From an uncultured Paraprevotella sp. (GTDB taxonomy: Bacteria > Bacteroidota > Bacteroidia > Bacteroidales > Bacteroidaceae): 64,000 bases of DNA. Below the pieces are notes generated by a model. It worked only from the letters and a program-made list of their open reading frames with translations. It had not been told where the DNA came from and searched no databases. Of this stretch, positions 27,184 through 36,453 are shown piece after piece (the stretch's first letter is position 1; every line of letters begins with the position of its first letter). A program made the position numbers and the translations under genes. The stretch is taken from NCBI GenBank assembly GCA_900546665.1, contig URDY01000002.1, forward strand, positions 127,884-191,883, written 5' to 3'.

Positions 27184-27939
27184 ATGTACTCTGACAGCAT
27201 CGTCATAATTCCTACTTATAACGAAAAGGAAAATATAGAAAATATTATCCGGGCCGTTTTAGGCTTGTCTCAGCCTTTCAATATTCTGATTATTGACGAC
27301 GGTTCGCCGGACGGTACGGCTGACATTGTCAAAAGATTGATGTCAGACGAGTTCAAAGACAGGCTTTTCCTTATTCAAAGAAAAGGAAAACTGGGACTTG
27401 GAACGGCATATATCACCGGTTTCAAATGGGCCATCGAACAGAAATATGATTATATCTTTGAGATGGATGCCGATTTCAGCCATAACCCCAATGATCTGCC
27501 CAGACTGTATAAAGCCTGTGCAGAAGAAGGTTATGATGTAGCCATTGGTTCGCGCTACATCAGCGGAGTCAATGTGGTCAACTGGCCGATGGGACGTGTG
27601 CTGATGTCCTATTACGCATCCAAATATGTACAGTGTGTCACAGGTCTGCACATACACGATACCACAGCCGGATTCAAATGTTACAGACGCAGGGTTTTGG
27701 AAACCATCGAACTGGATAAAGTCAGATTCAAAGGTTATGCTTTCCAGATCGAAATGAAATTTACGGCTGTCAAATGCGGATTCAAGGTAAAAGAAGTTCC
27801 GGTTGTTTTTGTAAACCGCGAATTGGGAACCAGCAAGATGAACAGCAGTATTTTTGGTGAAGCCGTATTCGGCGTGATCCGCCTCCGTCTGGATGGCTGG
27901 TTTAAGAAATATCCACATTACAAAGACAAAAAGGAATAA
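27184..27939 (+). CDS. Polyprenol monophosphomannose synthase-like glycosyltransferase
   Basis: GT2 family enzyme of 251 residues. Marks: IIPTYNEKENIENII at the N-terminus, IIDDGSPDGT for nucleotide-sugar binding, EMDADFSHNPNDLP with the metal-binding DxD, and GSRYISGV. The overall pattern matches dolichyl/polyprenyl-phosphate mannose synthase (Dpm1-like) without a C-terminal membrane domain. It would move mannose from GDP-mannose to a lipid phosphate on the inner face of the membrane, for use in periplasmic glycosylation; mannose as the sugar is by family resemblance only. Confidence 0.85.
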   Translation: MYSDSIVIIPTYNEKENIENIIRAVLGLSQPFNILIIDDGSPDGTADIVKRLMSDEFKDRLFLIQRKGKLGLGTAYITGFKWAIEQKYDYIFEMDADFSHNPNDLPRLYKACAEEGYDVAIGSRYISGVNVVNWPMGRVLMSYYASKYVQCVTGLHIHDTTAGFKCYRRRVLETIELDKVRFKGYAFQIEMKFTAVKCGFKVKEVPVVFVNRELGTSKMNSSIFGEAVFGVIRLRLDGWFKKYPHYKDKKE

Positions 27940-27969
27940 GAACCAAATATCTTTTTTCATTTACCTCAC

Positions 27970-28030
27970 AAACCTACTCTTCACCTTAACTGTTTATCAT
28001 GAAACGTTAATCTGGAAGAATAGGTTTTTT
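27970..28030 (+). terminator. Terminator or leader structure before pyrC
   Basis: Outer stem AAACCTAcTCTTC / GAAGAaTAGGTTT followed by T residues; within it an inner stem TTAACtGTTT / AAAC-GTTAA. It closes the glycosyltransferase transcript and, if read through, forms a structured leader for pyrC. Confidence 0.6.
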
Positions 28031-28085
28031 TATGAACCATATCAGTGAGAGAATAAAGTCAGTCTATCATTCTAAAAAGCACTAT

Positions 28086-29450
28086 ATGAAAACATGGATT
28101 AAAAATGCCACAATAGTCAACGAAGGCCAATCTTTCTCAGGCCACGTGTGGATCGACAATGATATTATAGCCAGAATCTATCCGTCAGACGCTCCTGTTA
28201 CAGAAACATTTGAAGCCGACAAGGTTATTGATGCCCAAGGTCTGTATCTGATACCGGGTGTCATTGACGACCATGTCCATTTTCGCGAACCGGGTCTGAC
28301 CCATAAAGCCGACATTTACAGTGAAAGTAAGGCAGCTGCTGCAGGAGGTGTCACCTCTTATATGGACATGCCCAATGTACAGCCTCTTACTACAGACCTT
28401 GACAAACTGGCTGCAAAGTTTCAGCTCGGAGCAGAAAAAAGTATCGTCAACTATTCCTTCTTCTTTGGTGCCACCAATACCAATGCCGATCTGCTCCCGC
28501 TATTGGATACCCGTAAAGTCTGTGGTGTCAAACTGTTCATGGGCAGCAGTACCGGCAATATGCTAGTCGACAAGTCCGAAACTCTTATGGCTGTATTCAA
28601 GAATGCGCCGACCCTGATCATGACCCATTGCGAAGACTCAGAAATCATCAACACCAATATCAAACACTGCCGTGAACTTTACGGTGAAGACCCTGACGTG
28701 CGTTTCCATCCTGTAATCCGCAATGAAGAAGCCTGCTACCGTTCCACAGCCCTGGCAGTGGAACTGGCCAACCGGACGAATGCCCGACTGCATGTAGCCC
28801 ATCTTTCCACTGCACGCGAACTGGAACTGTTCGACAATACCCCTCTATACGATGCCGACAGCGGACAACTGACCAAACGGATAACTGCCGAAGCCTGTGT
28901 TGCCCATCTTCTATTCTCGGATGAAGACTACAGTACACTGGGAACACGCATCAAATGCAACCCTGCCATCAAATCCCCCAAAGACAGAGAAGCATTGCGT
29001 CAAGCTCTGACCAACGGAAAGATAGATCTTGTCGGTACTGATCATGCGCCACACTTGCTCAAGGAAAAACAGGGCGGCTGCATCAAAGCCGTATCAGGTA
29101 TGCCTATGATCCAGTTCTCACTCGTCAGCATGCTTTCACTGGCAGACCAGGGTATCCTGTCCATCGAACGCGTAGTCGAACTGATGTGCCATGCTCCTGC
29201 AAAACTGTTTCAGATTCATCGGCGCGGTTTCATCCGCGAAGGTTATCAGGCAGACCTGGTTCTTGTTCGTCCTCATTCTCCATGGACCTTGCAGCCTGAT
29301 CAGATTTTCAGCAAATGCGGATGGAGTCCTCTTGAAGGACATACGTTCAACTGGCGTGTGGAACAAACCTTCTGCAACGGACATCTGGTATATGACAACG
29401 GACAGATAGATGACACTTATCGCGGTCAGGCTCTTTCATTCGAACGGTAA
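28086..29450 (+). CDS. pyrC: Dihydroorotase
   Basis: Closes carbamoyl-aspartate to dihydroorotate in pyrimidine synthesis. The 454-residue protein has the amidohydrolase marks DDHVHFREPGLTHK (HxH and REPG), VKLFMGSSTGN with the Lys that is carboxylated, metal His in THCED and VAHLST, and GTDHAPH. The class I-like length fits the Bacteroidota enzyme. I chose ATG 28086 (MKTWIKNATIV) over 28032, which starts directly at the end of a terminator-like hairpin. The MetH activation gene starts 3 bases after its stop. Confidence 0.92.
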   Translation: MKTWIKNATIVNEGQSFSGHVWIDNDIIARIYPSDAPVTETFEADKVIDAQGLYLIPGVIDDHVHFREPGLTHKADIYSESKAAAAGGVTSYMDMPNVQPLTTDLDKLAAKFQLGAEKSIVNYSFFFGATNTNADLLPLLDTRKVCGVKLFMGSSTGNMLVDKSETLMAVFKNAPTLIMTHCEDSEIINTNIKHCRELYGEDPDVRFHPVIRNEEACYRSTALAVELANRTNARLHVAHLSTARELELFDNTPLYDADSGQLTKRITAEACVAHLLFSDEDYSTLGTRIKCNPAIKSPKDREALRQALTNGKIDLVGTDHAPHLLKEKQGGCIKAVSGMPMIQFSLVSMLSLADQGILSIERVVELMCHAPAKLFQIHRRGFIREGYQADLVLVRPHSPWTLQPDQIFSKCGWSPLEGHTFNWRVEQTFCNGHLVYDNGQIDDTYRGQALSFER

Positions 29451-29453
29451 ATT

Positions 29454-30368
29454 ATGATAAAGACACTACATTACGATATTCCGGATCTGATACTTTATAT
29501 CAACTGGACCTACTTTTTTCATGCCTGGGGATTTCCGCCCCGTTTCGGAACAATCAGCTCCATACATGGCTGCGATGCATGCCGTGCCGGCTGGTTGGCT
29601 TCATTTCCGGAACATGAAAGGCAACGTGCCAGCGAAGCCATGCAGTTATTCAAAGACGCCCAAAGAGTTCTGGCTATTTTGGCAAAGGATTTCCACACCC
29701 ATGTCCGTTTTGGACTGTTCAAGGCTCAAAGTGAAGATGAAGATATCATACTTTTCACTGAAGAAGGAAAAGAATATCGGCTTCCTCTGCTGCGCCAGCA
29801 ACATAACGCCGAAAGGGGGCCATACCTGTGTCTGGCGGATTTTGTCAGTCCCCGCCATAAACAGGTTTATGACACTGTAGGTGTCTTTGCCGGCACAATT
29901 GATCCGGAAGTGGAACATCTTTATGAAGAAGGTGCCTGTGCCGACGATTTCAAGCATCTTTTATGTCAGACTTTGGCAGACCGTCTTACCGAAGCTGCCA
30001 TTGAGAAAATGCATGAAGAGGTACGTCGGACTTACTGGGGATACGCTCCCGACGAGAATTTGACTACCGCTGAACTGTTTCTTGAAAAATTCCAGGGCAT
30101 CAGACCGGCAATCGGTTATCCTTCCTTACCAGACCAAAGTCTCAACATCGACCTGGCCCGCATACTGGATTTTGAAGAAATCGGTATTCATCTCACAGAA
30201 AACGGAGCCATGGTACCTCACGGCTCAGTCAGCGGACTGATGATCGCCCATCCGGCATCCCATTATTTCTCCATCGGTCCGATCGGAGAAGATCAGCTTG
30301 AAGACTACGCCAGAAGGCGACACCGCAGCAAGGAAGAAATCCGTAAATTTCTGGCAGCCAATCTCTAA
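29454..30368 (+). CDS. Stand-alone methionine synthase activation-domain protein
   Basis: 304 residues resembling the C-terminal AdoMet-binding domain of cobalamin-dependent methionine synthase. Visible marks are RPAIGYPSLPDQS (about 220-232), IGIHLTENGAMVPHGSVSG (about 245-263) and FSIGPIGEDQLEDYARR near the end. The domain binds S-adenosylmethionine to remethylate inactive cob(II)alamin. Here it is a separate polypeptide, so methionine synthase is split in this organism or this protein repairs another enzyme. It follows pyrC by 3 bases; the reason for the link is unknown. Confidence 0.85.
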   Translation: MIKTLHYDIPDLILYINWTYFFHAWGFPPRFGTISSIHGCDACRAGWLASFPEHERQRASEAMQLFKDAQRVLAILAKDFHTHVRFGLFKAQSEDEDIILFTEEGKEYRLPLLRQQHNAERGPYLCLADFVSPRHKQVYDTVGVFAGTIDPEVEHLYEEGACADDFKHLLCQTLADRLTEAAIEKMHEEVRRTYWGYAPDENLTTAELFLEKFQGIRPAIGYPSLPDQSLNIDLARILDFEEIGIHLTENGAMVPHGSVSGLMIAHPASHYFSIGPIGEDQLEDYARRRHRSKEEIRKFLAANL

Positions 30369-30390
30369 AACAATTAATCATATCAGATAA

Positions 30391-31581
30391 ATGGTACTAC
30401 GCATTCTTTATATTTTATTGCTCACCCTGGTCATTCCAGACACCTATCTGTATTTCAAACTGATGTACAGAAAGGAAAGACCATTATGGGCACAGATCGC
30501 TTTTTTCCTGCCCAATACCATTCTGTTGCTGTCAGCCCTGCTGCTGGCCGTCACCGAAAGTCATACGCCTGAGAACATGACATTGATGATGATATTCTTC
30601 AACATGTATATGCTTGTCGCCTTACCCAAGACCTTATTCATGATGTTGGATATCATCGGACTTGGTTTGGGGCTGATATTCAAGAAAATCAGGAAAGCAT
30701 TCACAGTTTTTTCCACCATCATATCTGTTTCACTGTTTATCATTATACTCATAGGTATGACATACGGACCTTCACATCTTGTTGTTAAAGAAGTAGAATA
30801 CAATTCCAAGGATCTTCCTGCGTCCTTTGACGGCTACCGCATAGTACAGTTCACGGACATGCATCTGACATCATTCAGAAACCGGCCGCATATCGTCGAC
30901 CATATCGTACAGACAATCCTGGATCAGAAAGCAGATATGATTGTTTTCACCGGAGATCTGGTCAGTACGGATGTGGACGAAATGGACGGATTCGAAGAAC
31001 CGCTAAGTCGTCTGTGGGCACCCGACGGAGTCTATGCCGTCTTGGGCAATCACGACTATCTGACCTATGCACGCTATCTGTCCCATAAGGAACAGGCCGT
31101 CCACAGACAGCAACTCAGACAACGCATCACTTCATTGGGCTGGAATCTCATGCTCAATTCCAATCAGGTGATCCGTCGCGGACAGGACAGCATCGCCATT
31201 GTTGGCGTAGAAAACGACGGACAACCGCCATTCCCTGAAAGAGGGGATCTGAAAAAGGCACTTCAGAACATCCCGGGATATGGTCAGTCAGCATCTTCAT
31301 CCGGATTTTTCAAGATTCTGCTCAGCCATGATCCCACCCACTGGCGACGCAAGGTTCTGCCCCAAACAGATATCCAGCTGACCCTTTCTGGACATACCCA
31401 CGGCATGCAGTTTATCCTGTTCGGCTGGTCGCCGTCATGCCTGTTCTACCCCGAATGGAGAGGGCTCTACACGGAAAACGGAAGGGGGCTGCATGTCAGT
31501 CTTGGCATCGGAGGAGCACTGCTGCCTTTCAGGTTCGGTGCGTGGCCAGAAATAAACGTCATAACGTTGCACCGTAAATAA
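30391..31581 (+). CDS. Membrane-anchored metallophosphoesterase
   Basis: 396 residues. The N-terminal 130 residues carry four hydrophobic segments (for example IAFFLPNTILLLSALLLAVT); the rest is a calcineurin-like phosphoesterase domain with the metal ligands FTDMHLTS, FTGDLVS, LGNHDY, LSHDPTHW and LSGHTHGMQ. The YaeI/LpxG-like group acts on phosphoesters, sometimes on lipids such as UDP-diacylglucosamine; membrane anchoring and proximity to plsC would agree with a lipid substrate, but this is inference. Confidence 0.85.
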   Translation: MVLRILYILLLTLVIPDTYLYFKLMYRKERPLWAQIAFFLPNTILLLSALLLAVTESHTPENMTLMMIFFNMYMLVALPKTLFMMLDIIGLGLGLIFKKIRKAFTVFSTIISVSLFIIILIGMTYGPSHLVVKEVEYNSKDLPASFDGYRIVQFTDMHLTSFRNRPHIVDHIVQTILDQKADMIVFTGDLVSTDVDEMDGFEEPLSRLWAPDGVYAVLGNHDYLTYARYLSHKEQAVHRQQLRQRITSLGWNLMLNSNQVIRRGQDSIAIVGVENDGQPPFPERGDLKKALQNIPGYGQSASSSGFFKILLSHDPTHWRRKVLPQTDIQLTLSGHTHGMQFILFGWSPSCLFYPEWRGLYTENGRGLHVSLGIGGALLPFRFGAWPEINVITLHRK

Positions 31582-31589
31582 AAAAAACA

Positions 31590-31597
31590 TAACTTTG
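31590..31597 (+). promoter_or_regulatory. -7 box of plsC promoter
   Basis: TAACTTTG, 26 bases before the ATG at 31624. Confidence 0.62.
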
Positions 31598-31623
31598 CGT
31601 TATACAATCAATATAACAAGAAC

Positions 31624-32382
31624 ATGACCCTGCTTTATCGAATTTATCAGCTTTTTATTGCCCTACCCATATTGTTGGTAGCCACCATTCTGACTGCTAT
31701 TATCACGATTATCGGTTCCTGGTTAGGCAATGCCCATTTTTGGGGATATTACCCTGGAAAAATATGGTCTATCATATTCTGCCGTGTCCTGCTTATTCCG
31801 GTAGAGGTTCGCGGACATGAAAATGTCGACAAAAAGACTTCTTATGTATTTGTAGCCAACCATCAGGGGGCATTCGACATATTCCTTATTTACGGTTTCA
31901 TAGGCCGGAACTTCAAATGGATGATGAAAAAGTCACTTCGGAAGATCTTCCTTGTAGGCAAGGCATGCGAAAGTGCCCGACATATATTTGTAGACAAATC
32001 AGGCCCGAAGAAAATACAGGAGACATATAACAACGCCCGCGAGATTCTGAAAGAAGGTACTTCTCTCGTTGTTTTTCCGGAGGGTTCACGTACGTTCACC
32101 GGTCACATGGGGGTATTCAAGAAAGGAGCATTCCAACTGGCTGACGAACTTCAGTTACCGGTCGTGCCGGTAACCATTGACGGTTCGTTTGATATCCTGC
32201 CCCGAATGAAAGGATTTGCCTTTATACGCCGTCACAAGCTGTCCATGACCATCCATAAACCTATTTTCCCCAAAAGCAAAGGTGCTGAAAATATCAAGGA
32301 AACAATGGAAGAGGCATATAAAGTGGTCATGTCTGGTCTCCCTGCATCACGACAGGGCTTTGTCAAGAACGAAGACCAGTAA
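31624..32382 (+). CDS. plsC: 1-acyl-sn-glycerol-3-phosphate acyltransferase
   Basis: Adds the second acyl chain to lysophosphatidic acid to make phosphatidic acid at the inner membrane. 252 residues with an N-terminal hydrophobic segment (about 8-32), the catalytic NHQGAFD (NHx4D) motif (about 80-86), and FPEGSRTFTG (about 157-166) for substrate binding. The family also contains acyltransferases for other lipids, so the substrate is by similarity. Confidence 0.9.
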   Translation: MTLLYRIYQLFIALPILLVATILTAIITIIGSWLGNAHFWGYYPGKIWSIIFCRVLLIPVEVRGHENVDKKTSYVFVANHQGAFDIFLIYGFIGRNFKWMMKKSLRKIFLVGKACESARHIFVDKSGPKKIQETYNNAREILKEGTSLVVFPEGSRTFTGHMGVFKKGAFQLADELQLPVVPVTIDGSFDILPRMKGFAFIRRHKLSMTIHKPIFPKSKGAENIKETMEEAYKVVMSGLPASRQGFVKNEDQ

Positions 32383-32419
32383 AAAACAAAGACGGGAGTT
32401 ACAAGGTAACTCCCGTCTT
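32382..32419 (-). terminator. Terminator of the L-sugar operon, overlapping the uxaA stop
   Basis: Perfect 14-bp stem AAGACGGGAGTTAC / GTAACTCCCGTCTT with a 3-base loop, followed on the minus strand by TTTGTTTTTT. The last four sense codons and the stop of the UxaA-like gene form one arm of the stem. Confidence 0.88.
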
Positions 32420-33892
32420 GAAAATAGCTATTTCATGGTGCCCCAGCTGCTCATTGCGTGTTCGCTGGCCGGAAGCGACCTCTATGACAAAATCAATAAA
32501 TCGTGCTGACAGTTGCGACATATCCTCCCCCTCAAGCAACGAACCGGCATTAAAGTCCATCCAATTGTTCTTGTACTCAAAAAGCCGCGTATTTGTGGCT
32601 ATCTTTATGGTCGGTACGAAAGTGCCGAAAGGAGTTCCGCGTCCTGTCGTAAACAGGACAAGATGACAACCTGCAGCACCTAGAGCCGTTGAAGCGACCA
32701 GATCATTACCCGGTGCACTCAGCAGATTCAGACCGTCAGTTTTCAGCCTCTCGCCATAGGACAACACGTCACTGACCGGTGCACCTCCTGATTTTTGTGT
32801 ACATCCCAGTGATTTTTCTTCCAAAGTGGAAATACCACCCGCCTTGTTACCCGGAGAAGGATTCTCGTATACCGGATATCCCTGACCGATAAAATAGGCT
32901 TTGAAATCGTTGATCAGATGTACGGTCTGCTCAAAGACTTCATGAGATACACACCGGTTCATCAGTATTGATTCCGCTCCGAACATCTCAGGCACTTCCG
33001 TCATGACCGTAGTGGCTCCCCGTGAAATCATATAATCGGAAAGGACACCCAGCAGAGGATTGGCCGTAATACCGGAAAAGCCGTCAGAACCGCCGCATTT
33101 CAAACCGATACGTAAGGCAGACAACGGTACAGGTGTACGCTGGTCTTTCCGCACAATCTCATACATTTCACGCAACATCTTCATTCCGGTCCGTAATTCG
33201 TCCTTTTCGTCCTGACAAACCATGAATCGGATTCTGGACGTATCATAGTGACCTAGCAACTTTCGGAATTCATCCGGTTGGTTGTTCTCACATCCAAGCC
33301 CGACGACCAGTACGGCACCGGCATTGGGATGCAATACGACATCACGGAGAATCTTCCTGGTATTCTCATGATCATCTCCCAACTGCGAACAGCCGTAATT
33401 ATGGGTAAAGGCTACTACGGCATCTACACCTTCCAGATTGGTTTCAGCCTCCAGTCTGGAAGCCAGTTTTTCGGCAACACCGTTGACACATCCTACTGTC
33501 GGCACGATCCATATTTCATTACGTATACCGACCTCACCATTGGCTCTGCGGTATCCCATGAAAGTACGTTGTTCGTCCGTTTGATCAGGCATTGAACAGA
33601 CTACCGGCTCATAAGTATAGTCCTGACATCCCGAAAGTGCCGTATGAATATTATGCTCATTGACCCAGCCTCCGGCAGGTATGGCTTCTGTTGCCACACC
33701 TATCGGAAAACCATATTTCACCACACGGTCACCAGCCTTGAACGCCTGAAGTGCCAGTTTATGTCCGGATGGAATATCATCTGCCAGTCTCACTACGTTC
33801 CTGTTCACACTGATTGCCGTCCCCGAAGGCAAATTCTCCAAAGCCACGGCTACATTGTCTTTCGGATTGATCTGTATATAACGTATTTTCAT
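32399..33892 (-). CDS. uxaA: UxaA-family aldonate dehydratase (altronate dehydratase-like)
   Basis: Removes water from an aldonic acid, giving a 2-keto-3-deoxy acid. 497 residues: an N-terminal SAF domain (about 1-95), then the UxaA/GarD catalytic part with FTHNYGCSQLGDD, VGLGCENNQ, LKCGGSDGFSGITANP and TTGRGTPFG. Family knowledge: E. coli UxaA dehydrates D-altronate, and split UxaA-like proteins act in the L-fucose island of Campylobacter jejuni. Here, with UxaB-like and Zn-dehydrogenase neighbours, the substrate is probably D-altronate or 6-deoxy-altronate/L-fuconate. Last gene of the nine-gene operon; its stop lies inside the terminator. Confidence 0.85.
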   Translation of the reverse strand: MKIRYIQINPKDNVAVALENLPSGTAISVNRNVVRLADDIPSGHKLALQAFKAGDRVVKYGFPIGVATEAIPAGGWVNEHNIHTALSGCQDYTYEPVVCSMPDQTDEQRTFMGYRRANGEVGIRNEIWIVPTVGCVNGVAEKLASRLEAETNLEGVDAVVAFTHNYGCSQLGDDHENTRKILRDVVLHPNAGAVLVVGLGCENNQPDEFRKLLGHYDTSRIRFMVCQDEKDELRTGMKMLREMYEIVRKDQRTPVPLSALRIGLKCGGSDGFSGITANPLLGVLSDYMISRGATTVMTEVPEMFGAESILMNRCVSHEVFEQTVHLINDFKAYFIGQGYPVYENPSPGNKAGGISTLEEKSLGCTQKSGGAPVSDVLSYGERLKTDGLNLLSAPGNDLVASTALGAAGCHLVLFTTGRGTPFGTFVPTIKIATNTRLFEYKNNWMDFNAGSLLEGEDMSQLSARFIDFVIEVASGQRTRNEQLGHHEIAIFKTGVTL

Positions 33893-33919
33893 CTGTGGTC
33901 TGTGTTTTCTGGATCTATC

Positions 33920-35383
33920 TTATTCTAAGGAATCATCTGAGGCTTTCATCTGCGCGGTTACCACACTCAGCATGCCATCTTGCCGGATAGCCTGCAAATA
34001 ATAAACCAGACGATCCGTCAGTTGGGGAATCTCATTGAGATTCTCATGCCATATCCAGTCGGCAGCCAGCACCTGTTCAGCCAGTTTTCTGATGTCTCCC
34101 GCAGCCCACAACTCCTGCATGAAGGAAATGATCTCCGGCAGATCGTTCGGCGAATAAGCCACACCGTCCGCACGCACACCGCCTTTATAGTAAGTCAGGA
34201 TGGCAGCCAGCCCCATTACGATGCCCTCAGGCAATCTGCCCTTTCTCTGAAGATAGACTTTCAAGCCCGGCAGGTCTCTTGTAGCAAACTTAGAGAAGGA
34301 ATTCAACATGATGGAAGTCACCTGATGGTCAACAAACGGATTATTGAAACGTTCCAGCACATCTTCGGCAAACTGCATCAGTTCTGGTTTCGGCAGATCC
34401 AGAGTCTCCATCAGTTCGTCAAACATAACCCGACGTACATAAGCTCCCACTACCGGATGCTGACAGGCATCACGCACAATGTCAATCCCCGACAGGAAAG
34501 CTACCGGTGCCAGGACGGTATGGGGACCGTTAAGCAGCGTCACCTTGCGGGCATGATAAGGTGCTTCCGAAGGGACGAACAATACATTCAGTCCGGCTTT
34601 TCCTGCCGGAAATTCCTGTTCCAGTTCTTCCGGTGCTTCTATAACCCACAGATGGAAGGCCTCGCCCTGAACCACCATACGGTCCTGATACTGCAGTTTA
34701 CGCTGGATCTCGTCAATTTCCTTTTTGGGGAAACCCGGTACGATACGGTCCACCAGTGTGGCATAGACTCTGCAAGCCGTTTCAAACCATGTTCTGAACT
34801 CGTCCCCCAGATTCCACAGGTCGATATACTGCTCTATGGTTTTCTTCAAGACATGACCGTTCTGGAATATCAGTTCGCAAGGCATGATGATCAAACCTTT
34901 ATGCGGATCACCATTGAAATACCGGAAACGGTGATACAGCAATTGGGTCAGCTTGCCGGGATAAGAAGAAGCCGGTCTGTCACTCAACCGGCATGAAGCA
35001 TCAAAAGCAATACCGGCTTCCGTCGTATTCGAAACGACAAAACGGACATCCGGAAGCTCGGCCAGCTTTTCATAGTCATCGAAATCACGATAAGGATTGA
35101 TGGCTCTGCTCACGACATCAATCAGACGGTATGAATTGACGGTCTGTCCTTTCTCCATACCCTGAAGGTTGACATGATACAACCCGTCCTGACTGTTCAG
35201 CATATCCACAAGTCCTTTTTCTATAGGTTGTACGACCACCACACTGCCGTTAAAGTCAGTACGTTCATTGATCTGTGATATGATCCAGTCTACAAAAGCT
35301 CTCAAAAAATTTCCTTCGCCAAACTGAATAACCCGTTCCGGTCTGATGACCTTGTGTGCGGTACGACTGTTTAATTCCTGCAT
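33920..35383 (-). CDS. uxaB: Tagaturonate reductase-like (UxaB, mannitol dehydrogenase family)
   Basis: NAD-dependent reductase of 487 residues. The N-terminal nucleotide-binding part shows FGEGNFLRAFVDWI, and the C-terminal domain has the polyol dehydrogenase pattern with KVTLLNGPHTVLAP (about 277-290) containing the conserved Lys/Asn/His. In E. coli UxaB reduces D-tagaturonate to D-altronate. It lies 27 bases upstream of the uxaA-like gene and 13 bases behind the Zn-dehydrogenase, so the three may oxidise, re-reduce and dehydrate the same carbon skeleton. Confidence 0.85.
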   Translation of the reverse strand: MQELNSRTAHKVIRPERVIQFGEGNFLRAFVDWIISQINERTDFNGSVVVVQPIEKGLVDMLNSQDGLYHVNLQGMEKGQTVNSYRLIDVVSRAINPYRDFDDYEKLAELPDVRFVVSNTTEAGIAFDASCRLSDRPASSYPGKLTQLLYHRFRYFNGDPHKGLIIMPCELIFQNGHVLKKTIEQYIDLWNLGDEFRTWFETACRVYATLVDRIVPGFPKKEIDEIQRKLQYQDRMVVQGEAFHLWVIEAPEELEQEFPAGKAGLNVLFVPSEAPYHARKVTLLNGPHTVLAPVAFLSGIDIVRDACQHPVVGAYVRRVMFDELMETLDLPKPELMQFAEDVLERFNNPFVDHQVTSIMLNSFSKFATRDLPGLKVYLQRKGRLPEGIVMGLAAILTYYKGGVRADGVAYSPNDLPEIISFMQELWAAGDIRKLAEQVLAADWIWHENLNEIPQLTDRLVYYLQAIRQDGMLSVVTAQMKASDDSLE

Positions 35384-35396
35384 AACCTCATCTGAT

Positions 35397-36413
35397 TTAA
35401 AATTCTACTAAAATACGGAAAACCTTTCCGGGATTCTCCGACCATTCTTCCAGGGCTTCCCCGGCCTGTTCCGGTTTCACGACATTGGAAATCAACTGCT
35501 CAACAGGACAGTTCCCCTGATTAAGATATTTGATCACAGCCCTGAAGTCTTCCGGAAGGGCATTACGTGATCCGCGGATATCCAGCTCTTTCTGCACAAA
35601 CAATTTTGTCTGGAACGATACTTCGCTTTTGGCATAGCCGATACACACCACACGGCCGGTAAATGCCACTTCATCCACAGCCATCTGGTAAGTTACCGGA
35701 GAACCAACTGCTTCAATCACCACGTCAGCCCCCCTTCCGTCTGTCAGAGCCAATATCCGTTCATGCACATTCTCCGTTTTGGAATTAACGGTCCAGGTTG
35801 CTCCGATGTGTCGGGCCAGATCCAGTTTCTCATCATCCAGATCTACGGCTATGACCGTTGCGCCACGCAATGACGCCCTTACGATAGCTCCTATGCCTAT
35901 CATGCCGCAGCCGATAACCATCACCACATCACTGTCTGTCACCTGACCGCGCGAAACGGCATGAAACCCTACACTCATCGGTTCGATCAAGGCACACTCG
36001 CGCACGGGCAGATTCCCGCCGGAGATCACTTTCTGCCATGGCATGACCAGATATTCCGACATCGCCCCGTTACGCTGCACGCCCAGCGTCTCATTATGCT
36101 GGCAGGCATTGAAACGCCTGTTCCGGCAGGAAGGGCAATGTCCGCAATTGCTATACGGATCTACCGTCACGTTCATACCTGCCACATATTCTCCGGGTAC
36201 GCCTTCAGCAGTCTCTTCAATCACCGCACCGATTTCATGTCCGGGTATAACCGGCATACGAACCATAGGATTACGTCCGAGATAAGTATTCAGGTCGGAT
36301 CCGCAGAATCCTACATATTTGATTCTCAACAAGATTTCTCCGGGATTCAACCGGGGTTTCTCTATTTCTTCCACCAGCACCTGTCCTGGTGCTGATATTT
36401 TTACTGCTTTCAT
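35397..36413 (-). CDS. Zinc-dependent medium-chain dehydrogenase, L-galactonate 5-dehydrogenase-like
   Basis: 338 residues. Catalytic zinc region GFCGSD and GHEIGAVIEE, structural zinc Cys CGHCPSCRNRRFNAC (about 91-105), and the NAD-binding loop VIGCGMIGIGA (about 168-178). The segment KELDIRGSRNALPEDF near residue 288 is of the type seen in LgoD (YjjN) and related sugar-acid dehydrogenases. LgoD oxidises L-galactonate at C5 to D-tagaturonate, which is the substrate of the next gene. Other polyol substrates are possible; the assignment depends on the operon. Confidence 0.75.
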   Translation of the reverse strand: MKAVKISAPGQVLVEEIEKPRLNPGEILLRIKYVGFCGSDLNTYLGRNPMVRMPVIPGHEIGAVIEETAEGVPGEYVAGMNVTVDPYSNCGHCPSCRNRRFNACQHNETLGVQRNGAMSEYLVMPWQKVISGGNLPVRECALIEPMSVGFHAVSRGQVTDSDVVMVIGCGMIGIGAIVRASLRGATVIAVDLDDEKLDLARHIGATWTVNSKTENVHERILALTDGRGADVVIEAVGSPVTYQMAVDEVAFTGRVVCIGYAKSEVSFQTKLFVQKELDIRGSRNALPEDFRAVIKYLNQGNCPVEQLISNVVKPEQAGEALEEWSENPGKVFRILVEF

Positions 36414-36453
36414 TTTTCTGAATATTTTTTTAAATTCCTGTTATCTTCTGTTT

